Assembly: GCF_002368335.1 (NCBI RefSeq)
Contig: NZ_AP018288.1
Span: 3,367,044-3,431,043, forward strand
Reading direction: 5' to 3'
DNA length: 64,000 bases
DNA from: Nostoc sp. NIES-4103
Lineage (GTDB): Bacteria > Cyanobacteriota > Cyanobacteriia > Cyanobacteriales > Nostocaceae
Below the pieces are notes generated by a model, which saw only the letters and a program-made list of their open reading frames with translations, ran no database searches and was not told the origin of the DNA. The position numbers and the translations under genes were made by a program. Positions 27,295-35,717 of this stretch are shown piece after piece (position 1 is the first letter of the stretch; each line of letters begins with the position of its first letter).

Positions 27295-28311
27295 TTATTT
27301 TGTAGTCAGTACTTTAGTTGGTGTTTGACAGGTATAGAACTGACTCGCCCAACGTCTATATTGCATAATTGGGCCGTCACCATTACATATTAAGGGAGAA
27401 TTACGATATATTTTGTTTTCTAAAATTGGAATGTCTTTTTCTGACTCTATGGTCAGTATTTCTAACATTTTAGTTTCTAAGTCAGAAGTATATCTTTGAT
27501 TCACTGGTTTTTTAAAAGATGTTAGTTGGTGAGTTTCTACATAGTCTTGATCAATTGGGGTGCTGAAATTGAAGTTAATAAATTCTTGCCGAAACATCAC
27601 ACCTGGTTGGAATGGTGCGCCAGGATAGAAATGTTGTAAAACATAGCCTAAACCATAGTAGGTAAATTTTAGTTGGTTGATGACTTCAGCGATCGCACCT
27701 GTATCAGAGGTTAATTTGTCCTTGGTATGACAAAGCCAACGCAAGATTGCACCGTTTTGTTCAAAGGCTACGGCTTGGGCAGAATAAACTTGATGAATGA
27801 ACTGTAAATGGGCAGTATCGACGGCATTTTCATTGATCTCTTGGATATGCGATCGGATTTTCCATTTACCCACAAGATGAAAAGGAGTCCATTCTGATGA
27901 ATTGTATTCTGCTAACTCTGGAATTTCCCATGTAGGTGGCTCTTTTTGGGCGTGATACCAAACCAAAATTAGGCCATTGACTTCCTGCACATCCCAAGGT
28001 TTAAGTTGAGCTTTTGAGGGAATCTTATTAGTATATGGTATATCTACACATCGTCCCTCCTTATCAAAGCACCAACCATGAAAAGGACATTGAATTGTTT
28101 CACCTTTGACACTCCCTCCATAACCAAGATGTGCGCCTAAATGGGGACAATGAGCATCCATAACATGAGCAACGCCATCTTCACTACGAAATAGCACTAA
28201 ATCTCGACCAAAATAATGCAGGGGTTGAACTTTATTGATGGGTAACTCATCGCTGTAGGCGACGCGAAACCAGCCATTGGGAAAAAAGGTAAAGGGAAAC
28301 CGAGATTCCAT
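27295..28311 (-). CDS. Rieske non-haem iron oxygenase, DAF-36/Neverland-like (paralogue 5)
   Basis: 338 residues. The start at 28311 aligns with the paralogues and removes a 64-bp overlap that the longer frame (to 28404) would create. Rieske ligands C55, H57, C75, H78; iron-site motif NAVDTAHLQFIH (D165, H168, H173). It is most like the 17539-18546 gene. It is the downstream partner of the 28341-29360 gene, 29 bp away, so they are co-transcribed. Confidence 0.85.
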   Translation of the reverse strand: MESRFPFTFFPNGWFRVAYSDELPINKVQPLHYFGRDLVLFRSEDGVAHVMDAHCPHLGAHLGYGGSVKGETIQCPFHGWCFDKEGRCVDIPYTNKIPSKAQLKPWDVQEVNGLILVWYHAQKEPPTWEIPELAEYNSSEWTPFHLVGKWKIRSHIQEINENAVDTAHLQFIHQVYSAQAVAFEQNGAILRWLCHTKDKLTSDTGAIAEVINQLKFTYYGLGYVLQHFYPGAPFQPGVMFRQEFINFNFSTPIDQDYVETHQLTSFKKPVNQRYTSDLETKMLEILTIESEKDIPILENKIYRNSPLICNGDGPIMQYRRWASQFYTCQTPTKVLTTK

Positions 28312-28340
28312 ATTTTTGTGAATGCTAAGAATAGCAGTAA

Positions 28341-29360
28341 TCATGACTGCTGAACTGGAATTTTGAGTGTTGCAGAATCTTGGACATAGAATTGACTCGC
28401 CCAACGTCGATATTGAGCAATAGGGCCGTCTCCCTCACAAAGCAGAGGATGGGGACGGTAAACTTTATTTTCCCAAATTTGTATGTCTTCTTGCAAAGTT
28501 TTAACTGCTGAGTTTCTGGTGAACTGTTCCAGCAAAAAAGTGATAGGTTGATTCACAATTTTTTCAATACTGACAAGAAAATGAAAATCTATATAATTTT
28601 GATCAATTGGAGTTAACAAGAACATTGTTAGTGTTTTAATTTCCATCAGGCTTTGACTACAAGAACGTACTACTATGCAACCTAAGCCATAAGAAGTAAA
28701 CTCTATTGATGTTTTTCCCTCTATATTGAGTATTTTGGCAACTCCAGATAAGTTGTATTCAGGGTACATTTTATAAGACAAACTCTGCCCATTAATTGTT
28801 AGTCCCTCACCCTTGATACTATGAAATGTGTAGGGATGTAAACAACTAAAGTGAGCAGTGTCCACAATACTACCTTCACCAATTTCTTGAGTTAAAGTAG
28901 TACTTTTACGTCGAATTGCTGGTGATAATGGTGTCCAATTTTTAGAAGTATATTCTGGTAATTCTGGTATTTCCCAATCAGGTAGTTTTCCTTGGGAATG
29001 GTAATATACCATAATTAATCCGTTTACTTCCTTGACTGTCCAAGTATGAATTCTGGCTTTCGCAGGTATTTTGTTAGTATAAGGAATATTATTACATTCA
29101 CCATGTTGATTAAAACACCAACCATGAAAAGGACATTGGATGTTTTCTCCTATTACTTTGCCGCCATATCCAAGATGAGCGCCTAAGTGTGGACAGTGAG
29201 CATCAAATAGTTTAACCTCGCCATTTTCTGTGCGGAATAGTACAAGGTGTTTGCCAAAGTAATAAACTGGTTTGACTTTTTTTGGTGGCAATTCATGGCT
29301 GTAGCCGATGCAAAACCAGCCATGAGGAAATGATAAAGATGGAGAGAATGATTGTTTCAT
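28341..29360 (-). CDS. Rieske non-haem iron oxygenase, DAF-36/Neverland-like (paralogue 6)
   Basis: 339 residues; Rieske ligands C56, H58, C76, H79, and iron-site motif GSIVDTAHFSCLHP (D167, H170, H175). The asparagine that usually precedes the iron-binding motif in the paralogues (E-N-x-x-D) is replaced here by G-S, a feature of this copy only. Its C-terminal half resembles the gene at 36863-37876 (EGKTSIEFTSYGLGC versus TEGLLEVACYGLGC). That suggests two subfamilies: those two, and the 15501/16553/17539/27295 set. Confidence 0.85.
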   Translation of the reverse strand: MKQSFSPSLSFPHGWFCIGYSHELPPKKVKPVYYFGKHLVLFRTENGEVKLFDAHCPHLGAHLGYGGKVIGENIQCPFHGWCFNQHGECNNIPYTNKIPAKARIHTWTVKEVNGLIMVYYHSQGKLPDWEIPELPEYTSKNWTPLSPAIRRKSTTLTQEIGEGSIVDTAHFSCLHPYTFHSIKGEGLTINGQSLSYKMYPEYNLSGVAKILNIEGKTSIEFTSYGLGCIVVRSCSQSLMEIKTLTMFLLTPIDQNYIDFHFLVSIEKIVNQPITFLLEQFTRNSAVKTLQEDIQIWENKVYRPHPLLCEGDGPIAQYRRWASQFYVQDSATLKIPVQQS

Positions 29361-29439
29361 TAGTCATTAGTCAATAGTCATTAGTCATAATTACCAATTA
29401 CCTGTTCCCTGTTGCCCATTCCCTGTTCCCTTGTCATAA
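29361..29439. repeat. STRR heptanucleotide repeats running into the downstream SDR gene
   Basis: Units of TAGTCAT, then AATTACC and TTCCCTG. The repeats continue into the 3' end of the SDR gene (to about 29495) and encode its last 15 residues. Confidence 0.7.
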
Positions 29440-30492
29440 TTACCAATTAACAATTACCTGTTCCCTGTTAAGAGTTCCCTGTTCCCTATTGCCTTTGATA
29501 ATCAAACCCCGATGCACAAAATCTTGATAAGCATCAGTAACAGCCTGCTCAATTGATGTGGGTTTAAACCCTAATTCGGTTTGAGCTTTGCTACAGTCTG
29601 CTGTTTGGTTCATGCGTAATAAATTGACTGCTCCAAGAGTTAAATTTTGGGGCGTGTGAGGGAAAAATCGGGGTAAAATCGCATCGGTAACGGTGGCGAT
29701 ACCTGTAATTATTGCTGTGGGAATACAAAGTTTTGGAAGTTCCTTTCCAGTTACTTTAGCAAATAGTTTGAGCAGAGATTCAAGAGTCAAAAATTCTGTA
29801 CTGAAAGTATATTTTTGTCCTGCACGTCCTTTAGCCATTGCTAATATTTGCCCCTCGACAATATCCTGCATCGCTACAAAACTGCGTCCACCTGGGATAT
29901 AAGCTGATAATTTACCGTGGGCAAAATCTAATAAGGTTTGACCCATGCGTGAAGGTTTAAAATCGTTAGGGCCTATATAAGGCCAAGGTTGGACAATCAC
30001 TACATCAAGACCATCTGCATAAGCTTTGAGACATTCATGCTCTGCAAAAACTTTTGTTAAGGCATAGGGTAATATGGAAGTAAATGGATAAACTGGGGTG
30101 TTTTCGTTACTAGGTTCACCGACTTTGTACCCCATTGCTTCACAGGAACTAGTCACCACAACTCGGTTAACACCATTCTCTATAGCTGCGTGTAGGAGAT
30201 GGCGTGTACCGAGAACGTTGCAGTCGTACAGTTGTTGTTGCAGATGGGGATAACCATAAAGGGTGGAGATTTTAGCAGCAGTGTGATAAACATGCTCACA
30301 ACCCTTGACAGCAGCGACAATAGATGCATAATCTCGTAGGTCGCCGTAAACCTTTTCTACGTCTAAATCTGCAACGGCGGCGTTATTGCTACCTTGACGC
30401 AACAAAACCCGGACAGCTTGTCCATCTTTCAACAAGCGTCGGACTAAGTTTGCACCTAAGTGACCACTAGCACCTGTGACTAAGGTTGTCAT
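29440..30492 (-). CDS. Extended SDR, 3beta-HSD / NAD-dependent epimerase type (paralogue 1)
   Basis: 350 residues. Rossmann motif TGASGHLGANLV near the N-terminus and catalytic YALTK. Family members include 3beta-hydroxysteroid dehydrogenases, dihydroflavonol reductases and HpnA-type proteins; in bacterial C-4 sterol demethylation a related SDR (SdmB) works with a Rieske oxygenase. It is immediately downstream of its close paralogue with a 4-bp overlap (ATGA). The last residues (REQGTLNREQVIVNW) are encoded by intergenic-type STRR DNA and probably do not belong to the ancestral protein. Sterol 3-keto/3-hydroxy chemistry is inferred from context. Confidence 0.85.
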   Translation of the reverse strand: MTTLVTGASGHLGANLVRRLLKDGQAVRVLLRQGSNNAAVADLDVEKVYGDLRDYASIVAAVKGCEHVYHTAAKISTLYGYPHLQQQLYDCNVLGTRHLLHAAIENGVNRVVVTSSCEAMGYKVGEPSNENTPVYPFTSILPYALTKVFAEHECLKAYADGLDVVIVQPWPYIGPNDFKPSRMGQTLLDFAHGKLSAYIPGGRSFVAMQDIVEGQILAMAKGRAGQKYTFSTEFLTLESLLKLFAKVTGKELPKLCIPTAIITGIATVTDAILPRFFPHTPQNLTLGAVNLLRMNQTADCSKAQTELGFKPTSIEQAVTDAYQDFVHRGLIIKGNREQGTLNREQVIVNW

Positions 30493-31556
30493 TTGCTACC
30501 TACTAGTGTGGTTGTTGGCTGGGAAAGTGTGGGGTTAAGCGAAATCACTCCTTTGGGATTTTTAATCAAACCCCGATGCACAAAGTCTTGATATGCTTCG
30601 ATTACAGCCTGTTCAATTGAGGTTGGTTGATAACCCAATTCTGTTTTAGCTTTGCTACAATCTGCTGTTTGATTTGTGGCTAATAATTTCAATCCGCCGG
30701 CTGTGATATAGCGTGGTGCATTGGGAGCGATGGGGGAGATAATCATATCTAAGACTTTGGCGATATTTGACATTAGTCCGATAGGAAGACAAAGCATAGG
30801 GCGTTTACGTCCTGTGACTTTTTCAAAAATCACCATCATCTCTGGTAAGGTTAAATACTCACTACTAATGGTGTAAGTTTGTCCTGAACGTCCTTTTTCC
30901 ATCGCCAGGATATGTGCATTCACTAAGTCTTTTGTTGCTACCCAATCTCGACCGCCGGTGGTGTAAGCTGGTAGTTTACCGTTAGCAAAATCTAAGAGTA
31001 TTTGTCCCATACGAGATGGTTTAAAGTCGTTAGGGCCAATGATTGCCCAAGATTGTACAATCACCACATCTAAACCATCAGCAAAGGCTTTTAAAGCTTC
31101 ATGTTCAACGAAAACTTTGGTAAATTCGTAGGGTAAGGTGGGGTTGAAGGGATAAAAAGGTGTGTTTTCGTTGCTGGGTTCACCTGGTTTGTATCCTAAA
31201 GCTGCACTAGAACTGGTGACTACAACTCTTTTTACACCTGTCTCTAGGGCGGCGCGTAAGATATTACGTGTACCTAAAACGTTGCAGTCGTAAAGTTCTT
31301 GTTGAAAGTTAGCATCACCATAAATGGTGGAGATTTTAGCAGCAGTGTGGTAGATGCGATCGCAACCTTTAACCGCCTTTAAAACAGATGATAAGTCGCG
31401 CAAATCACCGTAAACTTTTTCTACTTCTAGTCCATCAACTGCACTATTATTACTTTCTTGACGTAGCAGCACTCTCACTGAGTGATTATCTTTGAGTAAG
31501 CGTCGGACTAGGTTTGCACCTAAATGTCCGCTGGAACCTGTAACTAAGATTGTCAT
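30489..31556 (-). CDS. Extended SDR, 3beta-HSD / NAD-dependent epimerase type (paralogue 2)
   Basis: 355 residues; TGSSGHLGANLV at the N-terminus and catalytic YEFTK. Clearly a duplicate of the 29440-30492 gene, with the same V..EKVYGDLRD, YHTAAKIST and NVLGTR segments. Its C-terminal tail is different and not repeat-derived. Together with the copy at 34648-35700 this makes three SDRs in the cluster, which could act on separate oxidised positions or successive C-4 decarboxylations (inference). Confidence 0.85.
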   Translation of the reverse strand: MTILVTGSSGHLGANLVRRLLKDNHSVRVLLRQESNNSAVDGLEVEKVYGDLRDLSSVLKAVKGCDRIYHTAAKISTIYGDANFQQELYDCNVLGTRNILRAALETGVKRVVVTSSSAALGYKPGEPSNENTPFYPFNPTLPYEFTKVFVEHEALKAFADGLDVVIVQSWAIIGPNDFKPSRMGQILLDFANGKLPAYTTGGRDWVATKDLVNAHILAMEKGRSGQTYTISSEYLTLPEMMVIFEKVTGRKRPMLCLPIGLMSNIAKVLDMIISPIAPNAPRYITAGGLKLLATNQTADCSKAKTELGYQPTSIEQAVIEAYQDFVHRGLIKNPKGVISLNPTLSQPTTTLVGSK

Positions 31557-31782
31557 ATCAACTCGCTTTTGTTTTTAAGAATTTTTTTCACGCAGAGACG
31601 CAGAGGAGGACACTTGCGTGGGCGGCTATGCCGACTTGAAGCAAGTGGCGTCGCGCAGAGAGAATGCAAGAGTGTGGTGTTTTATCCTCTTACAGCACTT
31701 TGCAAGTAAATGAAGCACACATCTTAATATGTTAAATCTTGTGGGGTGGGCATCCTGCCCGCCCTTGTGTACCTCATTTAGA
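31557..31782. repeat. Dispersed repeat core with nested palindromic insert
   Basis: Core fragment CACGCAGAGACGCAGAGG (about 31590-31607) followed by an insert with GACACTTGCGTGGGCGGC ... GAAGCAAGTGGCG, then CGCAGAGAGAATGC. A separate GGGTGGGCATCCTGCCCGCCC palindrome lies at about 31745-31765. No gene. Confidence 0.5.
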
Positions 31783-33165
31783 TTAAATGCGCTGTAATTT
31801 CGCTAGAGGTTTTACTGGTTGACGTTGACTAATTATTCGCATTTTTACGCCACCTGTAGGAGCTAGCAAAAAGCCTTGATATTGTGGTTTGATAGGTTGT
31901 TTGCTAACCATGTCTAGCTGATATTTTGATGTAATTGTTGCTAGTACTAATTTCATTTCAAACATACTTAAGGCTGCACCAATACAGCGACGGTTTCCAC
32001 CACCAAATGGTAAATATTCGTAAGGTGAAAATTGTCTTTCTAAAAAACGCTCTGGAAGAAATTGATGAGAGTTTGAGTATAAGTCTTGGCGATGATGCAC
32101 TAAATAAGTACAAGGCATCACCATTGTACCGGGTTCTAGTTTATAGCCATTCAAATCTACTGGTGAATTGACTACACGAGCAGAAGCCGCGATCGCTGTA
32201 GGATAGATGCGGAGGGTTTCTTGGCAAACTGCTGTCAGATAGGGAAGTTGAGAGATGCTAACTGGGTCTTGTAAGTCTCCTAAAGTGTGCAGTTCAGCCA
32301 ACAGTTTCTCGCCGACATGAGGCTGGTGATGAATCCAATACAAACCCCAAGTCATGGCTGCGGCTGTAATTTCATGACCAGCAATTAATAGTCCCAGAAC
32401 TTCATCATGTAATTCTTCATCTGTCAAGCCTTGATTATTTTCATCTCGTGCCGAAAGCAATAAAGTTAAAATATCAGAACGTTCAGGATCATAGTTTTGG
32501 CGACGGTAATTAATTTCTTGATAGAGAACTTGTTTAATGTCTTGTTTCAGACGACAGAAGTAAGACCAAGGACTCCATGCACCTAAATCTTTTTGCAAGA
32601 AAGTGAAATATAAAAAACTAGCCCGAATTGGCGAACCTAAAAAATCTAACCAAGAAATTAGCAACTTTTTCAGATGTTCTCCACTTTCTCCAGTTTGCAA
32701 ACCAAATACAGCCTGTAACATTACTTCTAATGATATTTTTTTCATGACTTGGCGTGTCACAAAAGGCTGATCGAGAGGTAATTGATTCATGACTTTTGCA
32801 GTAATGTCACAAATTAATTGACCGTAAGTTTGCATTCTTTTACCATGAAAAGGTGGCATCAATAATTGCCGATGCTGGCGATGAGTCTGCCCATCTAAAA
32901 TTACTACTGAGTATTTCCCTACTAAAGGTTCGAGAAACTTTTTTTGCTCAATAGCAAAACCAAACTCCTTGAACTCTCCCTGAAAAATTTGTTGTATTGC
33001 TTGGGGATTACTGACTAATACTATCGGCGCACCATTTAAACCCATGCGCCCGGTGAAAATTTCACCATAGCGGTTTACCGCTTCTTCTAAATAATCCAGT
33101 GGGTTGAACATCCACTGAATTACTTGCATTATTGGTGGAGATTTAGGGCCATCGGGTAGTTTCAT
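31783..33165 (-). CDS. Cytochrome P450, CYP110-like
   Basis: 460 residues with all P450 landmarks: I-helix AGHEIT (262-267), ExxR as ETLR (316-319), and haem loop FGGGNRRCIG with C394 as thiolate ligand. The N-terminal LPDGPKSPP and RQHRQLLMPPFHGKRM segments match the cyanobacterial CYP110 family, which hydroxylates fatty acids and terpenes. Soluble, with no N-terminal anchor. It lies between the paired SDRs and a Rieske gene. The redox partner is not encoded in the window. Confidence 0.92.
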   Translation of the reverse strand: MKLPDGPKSPPIMQVIQWMFNPLDYLEEAVNRYGEIFTGRMGLNGAPIVLVSNPQAIQQIFQGEFKEFGFAIEQKKFLEPLVGKYSVVILDGQTHRQHRQLLMPPFHGKRMQTYGQLICDITAKVMNQLPLDQPFVTRQVMKKISLEVMLQAVFGLQTGESGEHLKKLLISWLDFLGSPIRASFLYFTFLQKDLGAWSPWSYFCRLKQDIKQVLYQEINYRRQNYDPERSDILTLLLSARDENNQGLTDEELHDEVLGLLIAGHEITAAAMTWGLYWIHHQPHVGEKLLAELHTLGDLQDPVSISQLPYLTAVCQETLRIYPTAIAASARVVNSPVDLNGYKLEPGTMVMPCTYLVHHRQDLYSNSHQFLPERFLERQFSPYEYLPFGGGNRRCIGAALSMFEMKLVLATITSKYQLDMVSKQPIKPQYQGFLLAPTGGVKMRIISQRQPVKPLAKLQRI

Positions 33166-33489
33166 GGTAATTCGTAATTTTTATCTGAGGTTTATGAAAA
33201 GTATCCCAATAATGAAATCCAATATTTGAAAAACTACAACTGCCTAGAAAAATTAAGGATTAGTTATAGATGAATACGGTTCAGTTAAGGCTAAAATTCT
33301 TAGAACGAACCGCCAAGAACGCCAAGGACGCAGAGAAAAGAAAGAAGTACTTAACTGAACTTTATTGAGTCATAGATATAGCCGTAGACGCATAGTTTAG
33401 GACAGTGTTGATGACTCGAAGTTTTGTAGACGCAAAGCGGCTTTCCGTAGGGTAGTAACTGGCTTTATACTCAGCACGAGGGCACTTTG
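33166..33489. other. Intergenic region with MITE-like element
   Basis: 324 bp containing the family B element at 33274-33365. Downstream, GTAGACGCAAAGCGGCTTTCC (about 33426-33446) is a relative of the insert seen at 3084. No gene. Confidence 0.55.
33274..33365. repeat. MITE-like element, family B copy 2
   Basis: 92 bp; ends ATACGGTTCAGTTAAG (33274-33289) and CTTAACTGAACTTTAT (33350-33365). Its left end plus the adjoining GGCTAAAATT matches the complement of the right end of the 2979-3161 copy, so the two lie in opposite orientation. The interior is a short form of the GAACCGCCAAG...CGCAGAG core. Confidence 0.7.
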
Positions 33490-34596
33490 CTATACCATTG
33501 ACTTGCTCGCTGGCTGTTTATGTTGTTTTTTATTTAGGTGTTCTTCCCACTTACGAATTGTTAATTGTTGAAACAAGTGAACAGCAGGATTGAGTTCAAT
33601 AATCGGGGCTTCAAAGTGATTGTCATATCCCTCTTGTTCAGCTTCTACTGCTACGCCATCTTGACTTAGTAGTGGTTTAATTAAGAGAAGATTGGCAATT
33701 TTTAAGACTAATTTCATTAACCATTGAGGAATTTTTATATTGGTGAAGGGAATTTTCAACGCATCAAAATAAAATAGAAAAAATGTGCGGGTAGTGCGCT
33801 CATCAATGGGTAAGACAAAACACCAATGTTTAATTTTATCGCCTGTATTTGACCATTGATAAGGATATTCGTAACATAAATCCATAGAGTTGGTATTAAC
33901 TCTGGTTCTATCAACAAATAGACCAGAAATTTTACCTGTACCAACTTGAGTATCGTAGCTGAGGGTAACGCGATCGCCTATTTCTTCAAATTTAGTTAAT
34001 TTAGCATCGACAAAGGGGCGATATTGGCGATGCAGATAAGCATGAGAAAAATCACTCACGTTGTCGATAATCATGGAATGGTGCGCCCGCCAGGTAAAAT
34101 CTAATGGTACACAAGCCCATCGGTTTTTACCTTCTAATTCGGGAATCTCTGGAATTTGTCTGACATCAGCGAGTGTTGCATCACCAGGGAAAATCCAAAT
34201 CAATCCATAACGCACCTTGACTGGATAAGTCCCCACTTTACAAGCAGGGAAACGATTACCAAAGCTATCATGGGGCATATCTACGAGTTTTCCCTCGTCG
34301 TCATATTGCCAACCGTGATAAGTACAACGAATATTGCAACCATCAACTTCACCTAAAGAAAGTTTGAGTTGACGGTGAGCGCATCTATTTTCTACAGCTC
34401 TGAGTTTACGGTCTTGCCCACGATACAGTGCAATAGAAATATTCCAGAATTTAACTTCAACAACTTGACCAGGTTTAATGGCATGGTCATATTCAACAGC
34501 ATACCAGTAATCCGGGTTCATACCCGCCGATCGCACCTTTTGACGGCGGTTTTTTGCTTCCAAAAAACTAGGAGGAGAAAAAAGAGATTGTTTCAT
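33490..34596 (-). CDS. Rieske oxygenase, aromatic-ring-hydroxylating / ketosteroid hydroxylase type
   Basis: 368 residues. Rieske ligands C72, H74, C91, H94 (CAH...CTYH); iron site SDFSHAYLH (D182, H185, H189). It is only distantly related to the seven DAF-36-like genes: different spacing (HxxxH rather than HxxxxH) and an N-terminal extension. This layout is closer to VanA/KshA-type oxygenases and possibly to the bacterial sterol C-4 demethylase SdmA. It sits directly downstream of an SdmB-like SDR (51 bp). The ATG at 34596 has no clear Shine-Dalgarno within the repeat-rich leader. Substrate unproven. Confidence 0.85.
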   Translation of the reverse strand: MKQSLFSPPSFLEAKNRRQKVRSAGMNPDYWYAVEYDHAIKPGQVVEVKFWNISIALYRGQDRKLRAVENRCAHRQLKLSLGEVDGCNIRCTYHGWQYDDEGKLVDMPHDSFGNRFPACKVGTYPVKVRYGLIWIFPGDATLADVRQIPEIPELEGKNRWACVPLDFTWRAHHSMIIDNVSDFSHAYLHRQYRPFVDAKLTKFEEIGDRVTLSYDTQVGTGKISGLFVDRTRVNTNSMDLCYEYPYQWSNTGDKIKHWCFVLPIDERTTRTFFLFYFDALKIPFTNIKIPQWLMKLVLKIANLLLIKPLLSQDGVAVEAEQEGYDNHFEAPIIELNPAVHLFQQLTIRKWEEHLNKKQHKQPASKSMV

Positions 34597-34598
34597 AA

Positions 34599-34700
34599 GT
34601 CAAAATTACAAATTACAAATTACCAATTCCCAATTACCAATTACCAATTACCAATTACCAATTACCTGTTCCCTGTTCTCCGTTCCCCGTTCCCTGTCAC
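34599..34700. repeat. STRR heptanucleotide repeats entering the 3' end of an SDR gene
   Basis: AATTACC units followed by TTCCCTG/TTCCCCG units. The array spans the intergenic gap and the last about 17 codons of the SDR at 34648-35700. Confidence 0.75.
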
Positions 34701-35700
34701 CTTTAACAATCAAACCCCGACGCACAAAGTCTTGGTATGCTTCGTAAATAGCTTGTTTAACAGAGGTAGGTTGATATCCCAACTCAGTTTGAGCTTTGTT
34801 AGTATCAGCATGGCGATGCATTTGTAAAATCCTGACTGCGCCAGAAGTGAAACGTCGGGGTGCTTTGGGGAAAAATCGGGGATAGATGAAGTCTGCAATT
34901 CCAGCTACTCCAGCCATGACTTTACTGGGTAAGCACAGTTTCGGCTTGGCTACGCCTGTAACTTCCTCGAAAATTGCCATGATTTCATCAATGGTGAGAA
35001 ATTGACTGCTAAAAATATACTTTTGTCCGCCTCTACCTTTTTCCATTGCTAAGATATGACCGGCGACAATATCTTTAGCGGCGACAAAATCAAATCCACC
35101 CCCGACATAGGCGGGAATTTTACCATGTGCAAAATCTATGAGTGTCTTTCCCATGCGCGAGGGTTTGAAGTCATTGGGGCCAAGAATTGCACAAGAAACA
35201 GCAATTACTACATCAAGACCATCAGCATAAGCTTTGAGACATTCCTGTTCCATGAAGGCTTTGCTGACTTCATAAGGTAAGTGTTTGCCAAATGGATAAA
35301 ATGGGATGGTTTCGTCGCTAGGACGGGATGGATGATGACCGACGGCGCTGAAGGAACCTGTAACTATAACTTTGGTAACTTTAGCGTTCAGTGCTGCACG
35401 TAAGAGGTGAATTGTCCCTAAAACGTTAGAGTCGTAGATTTCCTGGTGGAAATGTGCATCACCATCTAAAGTTGAGACGTTAGCAGCACAATGATAAATG
35501 CGATCGCATCCCTCTACAGCCGCTAAAGTAGCATCAAAATCCCGCAAGTCTCCATATCTGCGTTCTACTTGCAAATTATCAACGGCGGTGTTATTGCTTC
35601 CTTCGCGCAACAGCACCCGGATATTGTGACCATCTTCAAGTAAGCGTCGGACTAAGTTTGCGCCTAAATGACCACTTGCACCAGTAACTAAAGTTTTCAT
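34648..35700 (-). CDS. Extended SDR, 3beta-HSD / NAD-dependent epimerase type (paralogue 3)
   Basis: 350 residues from the ATG at 35700; the frame extends to a TTG at 35739 but would then overlap the upstream gene. TGASGHLGANLV at the N-terminus and catalytic YEVSK. Paralogue of the two SDRs at 29-31 kb, and like the 29440 gene its tail (RERGTENREQVIGNW) is encoded by STRR repeats. It is sandwiched between a geranylgeranyl-reductase-like gene (17 bp) and a Rieske oxygenase (51 bp), the neighbourhood expected for an SdmA/SdmB-like C-4 demethylation pair. That role is inference. Confidence 0.86.
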   Translation of the reverse strand: MKTLVTGASGHLGANLVRRLLEDGHNIRVLLREGSNNTAVDNLQVERRYGDLRDFDATLAAVEGCDRIYHCAANVSTLDGDAHFHQEIYDSNVLGTIHLLRAALNAKVTKVIVTGSFSAVGHHPSRPSDETIPFYPFGKHLPYEVSKAFMEQECLKAYADGLDVVIAVSCAILGPNDFKPSRMGKTLIDFAHGKIPAYVGGGFDFVAAKDIVAGHILAMEKGRGGQKYIFSSQFLTIDEIMAIFEEVTGVAKPKLCLPSKVMAGVAGIADFIYPRFFPKAPRRFTSGAVRILQMHRHADTNKAQTELGYQPTSVKQAIYEAYQDFVRRGLIVKGDRERGTENREQVIGNW

Positions 35701-35717
35701 ATATTTTATTTCCTGAT

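Noticed and set aside
29361..29495. CRISPR-like array
   Set aside because: The units are 7 bp and contiguous with no spacers; this is an STRR array.
34369..34827. 152-residue plus-strand ORF
   Set aside because: Antisense to a Rieske gene and an SDR, and the middle is translated from heptanucleotide repeats.
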